Positions 15,754 to 23,091 of a stretch of 23,091 nucleotides of DNA are shown here, piece by piece (within the stretch, counting starts at the first letter, position 1; the number at the start of each line of letters is the position of its first letter). The stretch covers positions 1-23,091 of the IMG/VR virus record IMGVR_UViG_3300005436_000039. One strand, given 5' to 3'. The stretch comes from a virus. The position numbers were made by a program, and so were the translations under genes. The notes under the pieces were generated by a model, which was not told the DNA's origin, ran no database searches, and worked only from the letters and a program-made list of their open reading frames with translations.

Positions 15754-17841
15754 TTATTGGATGACGCGACAGACAAGAATCAGATACCCACCGTGCGCGT
15801 TAGAGTCTTGGTTGTTGGACGAGGCTGCCTTAGCAAGCTCAGGAGCCTGCTGTTCGAAATGGTAGTCGTCCACGATGACAAGGCTGGCATCGTTGTAGTT
15901 CAAGTCCTGGAACAGGACAATGTTTCCGCTTGCAGTGAGTGCTTCCACTGCCTTGATTCGCTGATAGGCGAATCCGTCGTCTCCATGGTCCACACCAAAC
16001 TTGTCCTCTTCATGGTCGAAACACAGAAGCGGAATTTGGATGAGAACCTGGCGACTCACTCCGGGAAGACCCCGAAGCTGGTAGCCGCTGAATACAGGGC
16101 TGTAACTAGCCTGTGAAGTTCCACGGTGAAGAACGAACTTGAACTGGAACCACTCCTGAGAGTTTCCAATATCAGCGATGAAGAACGGGGTCGTAGCACC
16201 AGCGGTGCTGGAACCAGTCAACCCCTGAGCGATGACATTCAGACCACTACTTGGGTTCTGTCCGTAGACATCGATAGAGCCATCAGTAATATCCTGATGT
16301 CTTGCATAGACGTACTTGAAGTGCTTAGGCTCAAGCGTGTTGAACCGGATCTTCGGAGTGTACAGAAATCCAGTAGGCATCTTCTGCCCGTTGTTACGAG
16401 TAGCAAACACCTGTCCGTTAATGGACCACGCAAGAGTTCCCTGTACGGGAACGATGGTAGAGCCGATAGTATTAACGGTACCAATGTTGGCGATGCTATT
16501 CACGAACGTTCCAAGAGCCCCAATAGGGCTCATGACATCGTTAGCGAAGGGCTGGCTACCTGTGGTAGTGACCTGGCTCAGGTCAATCCTGATCAGGCCA
16601 TCCGTGGTGGAAGCCTCAGGTGGGTTCACCCATCCCTGCTGTGGGACCATGGTGTTAGCCTGGTTCCCGATGAACAGGAAGCGATCGTAGCCGCCGATAG
16701 CATGGACTCCCACGCCCAGAGGATCCTGCACAATTAGAGGTCCGTAAGTCATGTTACCACTCACGTCCGTAATAGCGACTCTAAAACCTCGGTTAGTTCC
16801 GATACCAATGAACGTGCCGATGTACGCGTACATCGACTGGATAGTCTCACCGTACGGCATCGTTGCAGAGACGATACCCGAAGTAAGGGTGGGCATTACA
16901 CCCTGTCCGTCCAGCGTGAAACGGTGGATCTGAGAGAGTGCGTTACCAGCCTGTCCCGAAATAATGATCGCAGTTTCGATCTCGGAAATCGCGGTGTAAA
17001 CATAGGACGCATTTTGGTGCGTGAACTTCGGAGTCGGAAGTGCTGGACCAGCACCGACCAACTCATATACGTTGTTGTCAAGGCCCGCAACTAGGCGGCC
17101 CTTAATGAAGCCAAGGACATAGTTGCCAGACGTGCTGGGCACGTTCCAGATCTTAACGGCTGCCACACCAGGAGTCTTAATGACTCCCTTGTAAATACCA
17201 GTCTGGTCGGCGAAGTAGTAGTTCGTACCGTCGTCAGTGAACGTGTTGGCCATGCCGGTCAAACCACCCGGCATAGTGTAGGTGCTGTTAAGGCTACCAT
17301 AGCTGGTAGACGTAATAGTCCTTGCTCCCACATCGAGCACAAGGACACCATCAGCAGCGGTAGGGTTCTGGCTAGCGTAGATGCTGCGTAGCTGCATCGG
17401 CCCAGTGCCGCTGAGGAGTCCCTGTGTCTGTGGTAGAAGGGTGACCTGTCCTGGGGTTCCCAGGGTGTCAAGGCCCTCACTGTACGAGTAGCGGTATCCC
17501 AGAGTGGGATCCTGAGTCGTGTCTAGGAACTGAACTCCAGCACCCTGCGAGAAGGTGCTCTGTGATCTCAACCACCAGCCCCAAATAGACTGCTCACCAG
17601 GAGTCTGCTGGTTGTCAAACTGATCCTTACGGATCGGAGAGAACGAGCGAGTATAGATACGACGGAAGTAAGTACCACGACCACTCTCACCGGCAATGAA
17701 CGGGATTCCACCGATCGCGTAGTCGAACGCGATATCCGTCTTGATATACGGATTGGAGAACGGCCCCGGAAGGGGAGCAATTCCAGATGGCAATCCCTGA
17801 GCAATACCGTTGGTATTGTCGAGGAAAGCGGTTAGGGTCAT
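15754..17841 (-). CDS. Large tail protein, probable beta-propeller
   Basis: 695 residues from ATG 17841 (TAGGAG five bases upstream). The N-terminus contains DQFDNQQTPGEQSIWGWWLR, a signature I recall from tail proteins of actinophages. The middle shows repeated short beta units each with an aromatic/Gly turn (YYFADQTGIYKG, NYVLGFIKGRLVAGLDNNVY, YDRFLFIGNQ), consistent with a propeller. The C-terminal part is a beta-sandwich-like domain. In short-tailed phages a propeller-bearing nozzle or spike occupies this place; in long-tailed phages it would be a minor tail protein. Confidence 0.65.
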   Translation of the reverse strand: MTLTAFLDNTNGIAQGLPSGIAPLPGPFSNPYIKTDIAFDYAIGGIPFIAGESGRGTYFRRIYTRSFSPIRKDQFDNQQTPGEQSIWGWWLRSQSTFSQGAGVQFLDTTQDPTLGYRYSYSEGLDTLGTPGQVTLLPQTQGLLSGTGPMQLRSIYASQNPTAADGVLVLDVGARTITSTSYGSLNSTYTMPGGLTGMANTFTDDGTNYYFADQTGIYKGVIKTPGVAAVKIWNVPSTSGNYVLGFIKGRLVAGLDNNVYELVGAGPALPTPKFTHQNASYVYTAISEIETAIIISGQAGNALSQIHRFTLDGQGVMPTLTSGIVSATMPYGETIQSMYAYIGTFIGIGTNRGFRVAITDVSGNMTYGPLIVQDPLGVGVHAIGGYDRFLFIGNQANTMVPQQGWVNPPEASTTDGLIRIDLSQVTTTGSQPFANDVMSPIGALGTFVNSIANIGTVNTIGSTIVPVQGTLAWSINGQVFATRNNGQKMPTGFLYTPKIRFNTLEPKHFKYVYARHQDITDGSIDVYGQNPSSGLNVIAQGLTGSSTAGATTPFFIADIGNSQEWFQFKFVLHRGTSQASYSPVFSGYQLRGLPGVSRQVLIQIPLLCFDHEEDKFGVDHGDDGFAYQRIKAVEALTASGNIVLFQDLNYNDASLVIVDDYHFEQQAPELAKAASSNNQDSNAHGGYLILVCRVIQ

Positions 17842-17848
17842 GGTACTC

Positions 17849-19096
17849 CTAGACAGTCAGCCAAATCTCGGCAGAGGAGTTTGCACTCCAAGTTCCCGAG
17901 GTCTGGTTCAATAGTGTTACAGAAGTGATGGCTGCCGCACCAGACCATGCCCCAGCCCCAGTAACACTGAAGCTTGAAGTAGTCGCTGCAACGCTCTTGT
18001 GAACCTCGCCATTGTAAATGGCTCCACGAAGCGTTACCGCAGTCTTGTAGAACGGTACATCGATAACGAAGTTACCTCGTGCACCCGCAGTCAAAGATCC
18101 ACCAGATAGGCCGACAATCATAGAGGTGTCAGCAGCAGAAGCAAGGTTGCTCTGCACACCAGTGGAGAGCAGACCAGTGTACTCACTACAGTAGTTGGCC
18201 GCAGTGTCTCCGTTGAATCTCAAGCGAAGGTTCTCAAAGTCAACACCAGCGGAGCTGGTGCTTCCACCGAACACGATGCGCATGTTGTTGAAGTATGGAG
18301 TCAGTACAGTCGGAAGCGTAGCGGTTACAGTGTTCACACCAGACAGGGACAGCGTGTTCGCTAGAACAGTGCCGTTCAACGGCTTCCACGTGCCCGGAGT
18401 TCCGGCACCCGTGCATCCCCAGATGATGCCATACAGGACGTCGAATACGATGTCACCGACAGCGAACGTTCCGGTGGTCGGAGGACCACCATTGGTTCCA
18501 CCAGAGATGGTCAGCGGGTTGTTGGTTGCACCAGTCTTGCCGCTGGCATTGTGCCAGTTCATGGTGATGTTACCAGTGCCGCTCCATGCCCCAGAGCCCA
18601 TGGCCTGGTTACCACTAAACGTGGCAGTGGTGATCGTTGGGCTAGAGTATGTAGCGCCACCACCAACAGTACCAGAGATGGTAGGCGCAGTTAGCGCCTT
18701 GTTGGTAAGGGTCTGAGATTCCGAGGTTCCAACCACCTGACCTGTTAGCAATCCATGAACACTCTCGCTAGAAGCGTCCGTAGGGCCAGAAGCGTCAATG
18801 TGAGAGCGGAGCTCTCTGAAGTGCAAACCGATAGTGCCGTGGGTGATAGTCTGGTTGAGTGGCTGGTTCTGCGCCACAGTGCCGTCGTAACCACGAGTTG
18901 CGGTCCAAGTAGTTCCCGATACGTTCGTGACGTGAATGGCCTCCTGTAGGGAGGTACCAATTCCGAAAATCGCAGTGAAGGGGGTTGCTGGCCAGCTACT
19001 AGAAGACAGCACCGGAATACTGGTTGCTGCTGCTGCAACTGGTGAAGCTAGGAAAGTCTGCGGTACGTTAGTTGCAAACTGCTCGCCAGTAGGCAT
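17849..19096 (-). CDS. Tail-fibre-like protein
   Basis: 415 residues from ATG 19096 (AAGGA seven bases upstream). The N-terminal domain has a beta pattern with TWTATRGYDGTVAQNQ. A linker holds SESQTLTNKALTAPTISGTV, the TLTNKxLTxPTIS motif recurrent in phage tail fibres, then Gly/Thr/Ser-rich beta repeats. The C-terminal half (NNMRIVFGGSTSSAGVDFEN onward) is probably a globular receptor-binding or trimerising domain. Composition is typical of an external virion fibre. Confidence 0.7.
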   Translation of the reverse strand: MPTGEQFATNVPQTFLASPVAAAATSIPVLSSSSWPATPFTAIFGIGTSLQEAIHVTNVSGTTWTATRGYDGTVAQNQPLNQTITHGTIGLHFRELRSHIDASGPTDASSESVHGLLTGQVVGTSESQTLTNKALTAPTISGTVGGGATYSSPTITTATFSGNQAMGSGAWSGTGNITMNWHNASGKTGATNNPLTISGGTNGGPPTTGTFAVGDIVFDVLYGIIWGCTGAGTPGTWKPLNGTVLANTLSLSGVNTVTATLPTVLTPYFNNMRIVFGGSTSSAGVDFENLRLRFNGDTAANYCSEYTGLLSTGVQSNLASAADTSMIVGLSGGSLTAGARGNFVIDVPFYKTAVTLRGAIYNGEVHKSVAATTSSFSVTGAGAWSGAAAITSVTLLNQTSGTWSANSSAEIWLTV

Positions 19097-19104
19097 GTGT
19101 GTCC

Positions 19105-20010
19105 TTAGAAGTCGTAGTGTGATACAAGCGGGTAACGGTCACGAAGCTTGGCAGCTTCCTGCTCATAGCGCTGCAAGTATAGCTGTCCGAAGTACTGCGA
19201 TACGCGGCTGGCAGAGCCAGGCTGTACGTACTGCGCACGCTCGGAAGCTTCGATAGCAGAGATGGTCAGACGAGGTCCCTCAAGCTGTACAGACAGCTTG
19301 CTACAGGCGCCCCATACGATGACATCCTGGCAAGTGTCAGGCAGCCCCGTGACAGTCGCGAAGTCATCCGTAGGATTGGCTAGCGTAGTGGGCTCCTTGC
19401 GATAGGTTACAAAGATCTGTCTCCCGGGAACCACATCATCACCCAAATAGAGTGCCTTGCCAGTATTGCTAAGCTCTCCGGTGGCAATGTTGGCCTGGCC
19501 AACGAATCTCCAGCTACGGGCGAATGGCCATACATGGCTCGGTCCAATCAACTGATGCTGTACACTGATAACCTCTTCGGCTTCTGCCGGAAGAGAATAC
19601 TCGTAGACTACACTGTTCTTGGGGATGCTCACCTGGGCAACTCCGAAGAGGCCAGGATACACACCACGAATGGTGTCGTTGATCGCTTCCACGATGCGAA
19701 CATAGGGCCAGATTGGGTTGTTCTCAATCTTAGCACCGCTGTTATGTGCCCCAGCGGGGCTTCCATTGAAGCCCCTGCCGAATGGTGAGATCGTGACAGT
19801 TCCGTTGTTTGGGGACTTGCTGTCCACGTACATAAGCTCGTTACCATCAACCTCGATCTCCCCTCGGGAGATCTGGTTAACATCATTAACAGTGAAGGTC
19901 AAGTCAGCGTTAGTAATGTTCTGCGAGAGATAGGTAAGCTGCTGCTGGTTCTGAGAGAATCCAGCTACTTCCTGTCGAACTCGATCGACTAGGTTCTGTA
20001 GTGTTGGCAT
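19105..20010 (-). CDS. Putative head-tail connector / tail adaptor
   Basis: 301 residues starting MPTLQNLVDRVRQEVAGFSQ at a TAATG overlap. An N-terminal helix is followed by a beta segment with GRGFNGSPAGAHNSGAKI, a helix (VRIVEAINDTIRGVYPGLF), VYEYSLPAEAEEVISVQHQL, and a long C-terminal helix (YLQRYEQEAAKLRDRYP). The mixture of a helical N-terminus and the Y-LPA-A pattern resembles adaptor proteins between portal and tail in short-tailed phages. The call is tentative. Confidence 0.5.
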   Translation of the reverse strand: MPTLQNLVDRVRQEVAGFSQNQQQLTYLSQNITNADLTFTVNDVNQISRGEIEVDGNELMYVDSKSPNNGTVTISPFGRGFNGSPAGAHNSGAKIENNPIWPYVRIVEAINDTIRGVYPGLFGVAQVSIPKNSVVYEYSLPAEAEEVISVQHQLIGPSHVWPFARSWRFVGQANIATGELSNTGKALYLGDDVVPGRQIFVTYRKEPTTLANPTDDFATVTGLPDTCQDVIVWGACSKLSVQLEGPRLTISAIEASERAQYVQPGSASRVSQYFGQLYLQRYEQEAAKLRDRYPLVSHYDF

Positions 20011-20771
20011 TAGCCCACCTGAGTGATAGAGATGAATCCCTTGTAGATGCTACCAGCAGAGCCGTTGTTAATGACGTATACACTCACCTGATCGGAAGCC
20101 GACAGGCTGTAGTACACGGTGTAGGGCTGGCTCATCGTGTTCGCCACGTTGGCGAGAGGGATGGCAGTCTTGAAGGTGGCGTTGATCTTTACACCGATGT
20201 TGTCAAGCTGAGTACTTTCCGCAGTGGCTCCAAAGCCACCGGCGAACTGAATCTTGTACATACCCGTGTTGACAGCAGTAGCCGTGGTAATCGAGGTACC
20301 GGCGGTAGGTGCTGCTGCGGTGCTTCCAGCACCGGCCACAGACTGCGCAAGCACAGTGTCAGTGGTGCGAATTGGGTTGGAAGAAGTTCCGAACCCGGAG
20401 TTGGAGTTGGCGAATCCCGTAAGGGACACGGCAATCGTTGGGTTAGTTCCACCACTTGTAGTGCTAACATTGGCGCGGAGCACATTGAACTGTGCAGTCA
20501 AGTTGTTGAACTGAGTGTCACCAGTGGTGCTAGTAGACGTAGCCAGAACAGTCCAGTTGGTACCGTCCATAGAGCCCTGTAGCTGCACCACACAGGACAC
20601 CGGAGATCCGGTGACCACAGTAGTCATAGCAGCCGCAGAGAAGGCCGTTCCCGGCCCTAGGTCGAACACGAACGGACCACTGATTCCATCACCCCTCTGG
20701 ATTACACCAGAGGTGAGAGGAACCGCTGGGTTTCCAGCAGATACGTTGGTATAGACATTAGAAGTAGGCAT
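20010..20771 (-). CDS. Virion beta-structure protein
   Basis: 253 residues with Ser/Thr/Gly-rich beta composition. VVQLQGSMDGTNWTVLATST contains the GSxDGTNW motif common in phage decoration and tail proteins. A second beta domain follows after an Ala/Gly/Thr linker (VAGAGSTAAAPTAGTSITTA). Coupled to both neighbours by TAATG overlaps, placing it in the virion operon. The two similar-sized domains may be a duplicated fold. Confidence 0.6.
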   Translation of the reverse strand: MPTSNVYTNVSAGNPAVPLTSGVIQRGDGISGPFVFDLGPGTAFSAAAMTTVVTGSPVSCVVQLQGSMDGTNWTVLATSTSTTGDTQFNNLTAQFNVLRANVSTTSGGTNPTIAVSLTGFANSNSGFGTSSNPIRTTDTVLAQSVAGAGSTAAAPTAGTSITTATAVNTGMYKIQFAGGFGATAESTQLDNIGVKINATFKTAIPLANVANTMSQPYTVYYSLSASDQVSVYVINNGSAGSIYKGFISITQVG

Positions 20772-21157
20772 TACAGAATCCCCTTTGCAGTATCCCTAAT
20801 GGCCTGCATGTCACTGCCCTTGTCGATCTCAGCAGTTACCTTCTGGACCATCTCATGGGACACGGCATCAAAGCCACCCTTGCCGTCTGGCGCAACCTGG
20901 AAGTCGCGGCCATAGGCCATTCCAAACTGTTCGCTCATTCGATTGGCGAACTCAATCTTAGCCATTCCGGTACCGTCAGGCTGAATGCCATTTCGACGTG
21001 CGTCTGCATAGGCATCAAGCTCGGCGTTCCAGCGCTTATCACGGGTCTTATCGGCACCGCGAGCCGAAGCTGCGAAGCCAACCATTTGACGCTTACTGCG
21101 CATACATTCACCGTAGGTACGGTGGTCCTGAGTAGGGCAACCAGAAGAACAGGCCAT
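20771..21157 (-). CDS. Small protein with N-terminal cysteine motif
   Basis: 128 residues starting MACSSGCPTQDHRTYGECMR, where Cys3, Cys7, His12 and Cys18 could bind one zinc. The rest is charged and helical, with RWNAELDAYADARRNGIQPD and a C-terminal helix (HEMVQKVTAEIDKGSDM). I recall proteins with the CSSGCPTQDHxxYGxC start in Streptomyces-type phages, but no function. Genomic place among virion genes suggests a minor structural or assembly role. Confidence 0.6.
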   Translation of the reverse strand: MACSSGCPTQDHRTYGECMRSKRQMVGFAASARGADKTRDKRWNAELDAYADARRNGIQPDGTGMAKIEFANRMSEQFGMAYGRDFQVAPDGKGGFDAVSHEMVQKVTAEIDKGSDMQAIRDTAKGIL

Positions 21158-21540
21158 TAGTCAAACTTACCCTTGGTGCCGGACGGAGCTCGTCCGTTCG
21201 GGGACTCATCGGTGTACTCACACCCAATAGAGTAAATAGTGTTGGTCAGCACCTTGCGCTCATCTAGATTCGCGACAATGTTGCTACCCGCCATGTACCC
21301 ATCGTGATTGCACATGTAGTTGGCCTGATGCTCGATAGGCATCCACATCTGGCCTGGGGCTGCACCTTCAGTGCTGCCCATCTCACGAGAGCGCTGTACG
21401 GGGTTGTACAGGAAGTGCGTCTCAGTGAAGGTTCCACCACTCTTAGGCAGGTTCATGTGCGAGATGCCCTGAGAGTTGGTGTGGTCCGGAGTTGCATCCG
21501 GGTTCACGCCGAAGCGTGCGGTTCCTGGCGTACCAGACAT
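21157..21540 (-). CDS. Hypothetical virion-region protein
   Basis: 127 residues, no recognised domain, TAATG coupling on both sides. It is rich in Asn, Gly and Met (SREMGSTEGAAPGQMWMPIE), with conserved-looking cysteines in MCNHDGYMAGSN and IGCEYTDESP and no hydrophobic segment. Position between capsid and tail genes suggests a small structural protein. Confidence 0.55.
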   Translation of the reverse strand: MSGTPGTARFGVNPDATPDHTNSQGISHMNLPKSGGTFTETHFLYNPVQRSREMGSTEGAAPGQMWMPIEHQANYMCNHDGYMAGSNIVANLDERKVLTNTIYSIGCEYTDESPNGRAPSGTKGKFD

Positions 21541-21776
21541 TAGCTATATACTCCCTGTCCCATTGGCGCCGGACCTGCGAAAGGAATGGAGCCGCTTCCG
21601 TTACGTGCGCCCATTGGACCAGGACGCGTCTTGTCTGCCACAGCATGAGGCTTTCCGCCCTTAGTTGGCGGGCTCACAGTTCTCTTGGCAGCAGCCTTCT
21701 TCAAGGCTGGTACTGCCTTCTTAGCGGCAGTGATCTTCTTAGCCGACTGGACCGGCTTCTTTGGCTTCGGTGGCAT
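21540..21776 (-). CDS. Small basic Lys/Pro/Ala-rich protein
   Basis: 78 residues beginning MPPKPKKPVQSAKKITAAKK, then AVPALKKAAAKRTVSPPTKG, and a Gly/Pro-rich tail (GARNGSGSIPFAGPAPMGQG). The composition is like histone H1 tails or bacterial Lys/Ala-rich nucleoid proteins. It may bind DNA or RNA inside the head, or be a disordered tail of a structural assembly. TAATG coupling at both ends. Low complexity limits any homology claim. Confidence 0.6.
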   Translation of the reverse strand: MPPKPKKPVQSAKKITAAKKAVPALKKAAAKRTVSPPTKGGKPHAVADKTRPGPMGARNGSGSIPFAGPAPMGQGVYS

Positions 21777-22711
21777 TATGAAAGAGCTCTGAAATCTCCT
21801 CCGACACCGGAGGCTAGGAGATTGGTGCGATCAGTGGAACTGATCGGCTGGTTGTTTGTGAACACCTGTGTGGCCGCAGCAATCTGATCCGTAGACTGAT
21901 AGCGCTGTGCACTGAAGGTTCCAGTGTTGTTCAACACCGTGAAGAACCTGTTCACACGATAGCGGAACATCAGGCGGTTGTCCGCCATAGGACCCTCCTC
22001 GATATACGGGGGGTTGTAAATCTGGGGCAGAACGTCGGACACAGTGATGGCCGCAGTCATCAGTAGTTGTGCGCTCAGGGGCTTAGTAAACGTAGGTGCA
22101 TAGCCCGCTGGGGAGTTGGCTCTCTGGTACACAGAGAGCGTCAGGGCCGTAGGCCCATTGGGATTGGAGGACTGCTGAACAAGCGACGCCGTAGCGTCGC
22201 TATCAGACAGCGTGACGGTAGAACCGTCACAGAAACCGGCATTCAATGCCAGACTCGCAGGCAGCTTTAGGACTGCCGAGTTAATCGTGTTTACTGGGAC
22301 GCCATCCACACCAGCAATGTTGTTCTCCAGCACCGCAGTGCTGAGAGAGCCATCGAACACCACAGCAACAGCCGTTGCATTTGCCAGACTCAGATCCTTG
22401 TCTCCGATGCCCAGCGTTGGCGCTGGGATGAAGTTGAAGACTACAGAACTGCCACTGTCCGAAGCATTCCAGGTATGATACCAGGTGCTCAGGGTGGCTG
22501 TATTCTGGTTGCGCAGGATGTTGCCCTCGAACCAAGGGTTCGGGACAGCGGTGAACTCAGAAGCCCATCCGGGCTGATGGGTGATGATTTCATTGTTGGT
22601 ACCGAGGAAGACCACCACCAAGTCTCCCACAGCAGGAATACCGCCAAGTGCAACGGTAATAGACGTAGCAGTAGAAGCGATACTTCCGGCAGAAAACTTG
22701 ATGGTGGACAT
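21776..22711 (-). CDS. Large virion protein downstream of capsid gene
   Basis: 311 residues from ATG 22711 with GAGG four bases upstream. The first 240 residues are beta-rich and Ser/Thr/Ala-rich (FSAGSIASTATSITVALGGI, SVVFNFIPAPTLG), like decoration or fibre-like virion proteins. The last 65 residues change character (MFRYRVNRFFTVLNNTGTFS, then TNLLASGVGGDFRALS), suggesting a separate binding domain. The gene lies 8 bases after the capsid gene, typical for head decoration or head-fibre proteins. No exact family identified. Confidence 0.6.
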   Translation of the reverse strand: MSTIKFSAGSIASTATSITVALGGIPAVGDLVVVFLGTNNEIITHQPGWASEFTAVPNPWFEGNILRNQNTATLSTWYHTWNASDSGSSVVFNFIPAPTLGIGDKDLSLANATAVAVVFDGSLSTAVLENNIAGVDGVPVNTINSAVLKLPASLALNAGFCDGSTVTLSDSDATASLVQQSSNPNGPTALTLSVYQRANSPAGYAPTFTKPLSAQLLMTAAITVSDVLPQIYNPPYIEEGPMADNRLMFRYRVNRFFTVLNNTGTFSAQRYQSTDQIAAATQVFTNNQPISSTDRTNLLASGVGGDFRALS

Positions 22712-22719
22712 AAGACCTC

Positions 22720-23091
22720 TTACGTGTTGTGGATGCTCGAAGTAGTGCAGACGCGGTAAAGCGCTGCCTCACGGTAACGGGACCAACCAGCGACACCGTA
22801 CCACCCGATAGGGCGAGCACGCATCAGCTTGTCAACAACCGGTCCGACTACAACGTGGAACTCCTCGCTCACGGCCTCGGCAAGAGCCTGCTGACCAGCG
22901 AATAGGGTGTAGAACACACGAGTAGTACCACCAGAACCAGTCAGGTCGTTGAAGGCACGCGGGGTCTCCACGAAGAAGGCGCCCTCGTACTCACCGATCT
23001 CACCGGCCCAGATAGAACCAGGCGCAGAGTAAACGTGCGGTGCACGCCAACCCGCGATGGATCCGGACTCGGAGCGTAGGTCGTAGCTAAC
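22720..23091 (-). CDS. Major capsid protein, C-terminal part (N4-gp56 type)
   Basis: The frame is open from the right edge; the first 124 visible codons end at TAA 22720. The segment SGSIAGWRAPHVYSAPG, then IWAGEIGEYEGAFFVETPRA, and near the end IGWYGVAGWSRYREAALYRV match the C-terminal pattern of N4-gp56-like major capsid proteins (E-G...VETP, then GxxGW). An internal GTG at 22971 is not the start. The rest of the gene lies outside the window, so the full length is unknown. Confidence 0.75.
   Translation of the reverse strand, partial: VSYDLRSESGSIAGWRAPHVYSAPGSIWAGEIGEYEGAFFVETPRAFNDLTGSGGTTRVFYTLFAGQQALAEAVSEEFHVVVGPVVDKLMRARPIGWYGVAGWSRYREAALYRVCTTSSIHNT

Noticed and set aside
16126-16737. 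203-codon rightward ORF opposite the large tail gene
   Set aside because: Antisense to a long gene with clear protein character and no promoter or ribosome site.
22720-22971. Short independent gene beginning at GTG 22971
   Set aside because: The frame stays open to the window edge with capsid-like sequence, so this is an internal codon.

Overview
The window is part of a tailed double-stranded DNA phage genome, complete at neither end, and probably infects an actinobacterium. It carries phage replication genes, an endolysin, virion genes and a long tRNA array. The actinobacterial guess is an inference. It rests on many GTG and a few TTG starts, host-type promoters of the form TTGACA-N17-TAnnnT, apparent leaderless starts, and small proteins resembling those of Streptomyces-type phages.

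Layout. Positions 1-743 hold three small rightward genes, the first cut by the window edge. They end at a hairpin terminator (754-773) facing the leftward replication block. That block (778-8003, transcribed right to left) encodes a RecB/Cas4-like nuclease, a zinc-ribbon protein, a DnaB/RecA-type ATPase, a Holliday-junction-resolvase-like nuclease, a primase split into a zinc-finger ORF and a TOPRIM ORF, a DnaQ-like exonuclease with a C-terminal zinc ribbon, a sigma-factor-like protein, and several small unknown proteins. Three of those small genes were found by hand from their stop/start overlaps. Divergent promoters lie at 8010-8225 around a small palindrome. Rightward from there is a family A DNA polymerase with a 3'-5' exonuclease domain (8233-10011).

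A strong promoter (10008-10036) then opens a rightward unit of about 3.7 kb with no large gene. It has 22 tRNA genes for 19 amino acids (no alanine), one tRNA-like relic, and several non-tRNA folded RNA segments, two of them three-way junctions closed by perfect 8-bp helices. Downstream are ten tiny, tightly packed, paralogous cysteine-rich proteins of 38-52 residues (12375-13701), ending at a near-perfect terminator (13711-13741). This cysteine-rich cassette is the most striking and possibly undescribed system in the window.

Positions 13740-23091 are leftward late genes: the C-terminus of a probable N4-gp56-type major capsid protein at the right edge, then small virion proteins, a possible connector, tail-fibre-like and large tail proteins, and a lysis region. 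The lysis region has a membrane/coiled-coil protein, a peptidoglycan-binding-domain protein, a GH25 endolysin, a two-helix holin candidate and another membrane protein. No tape-measure gene lies between capsid and endolysin, which suggests a short-tailed particle. Many late junctions are TAATG stop/start overlaps, so translation is probably coupled.
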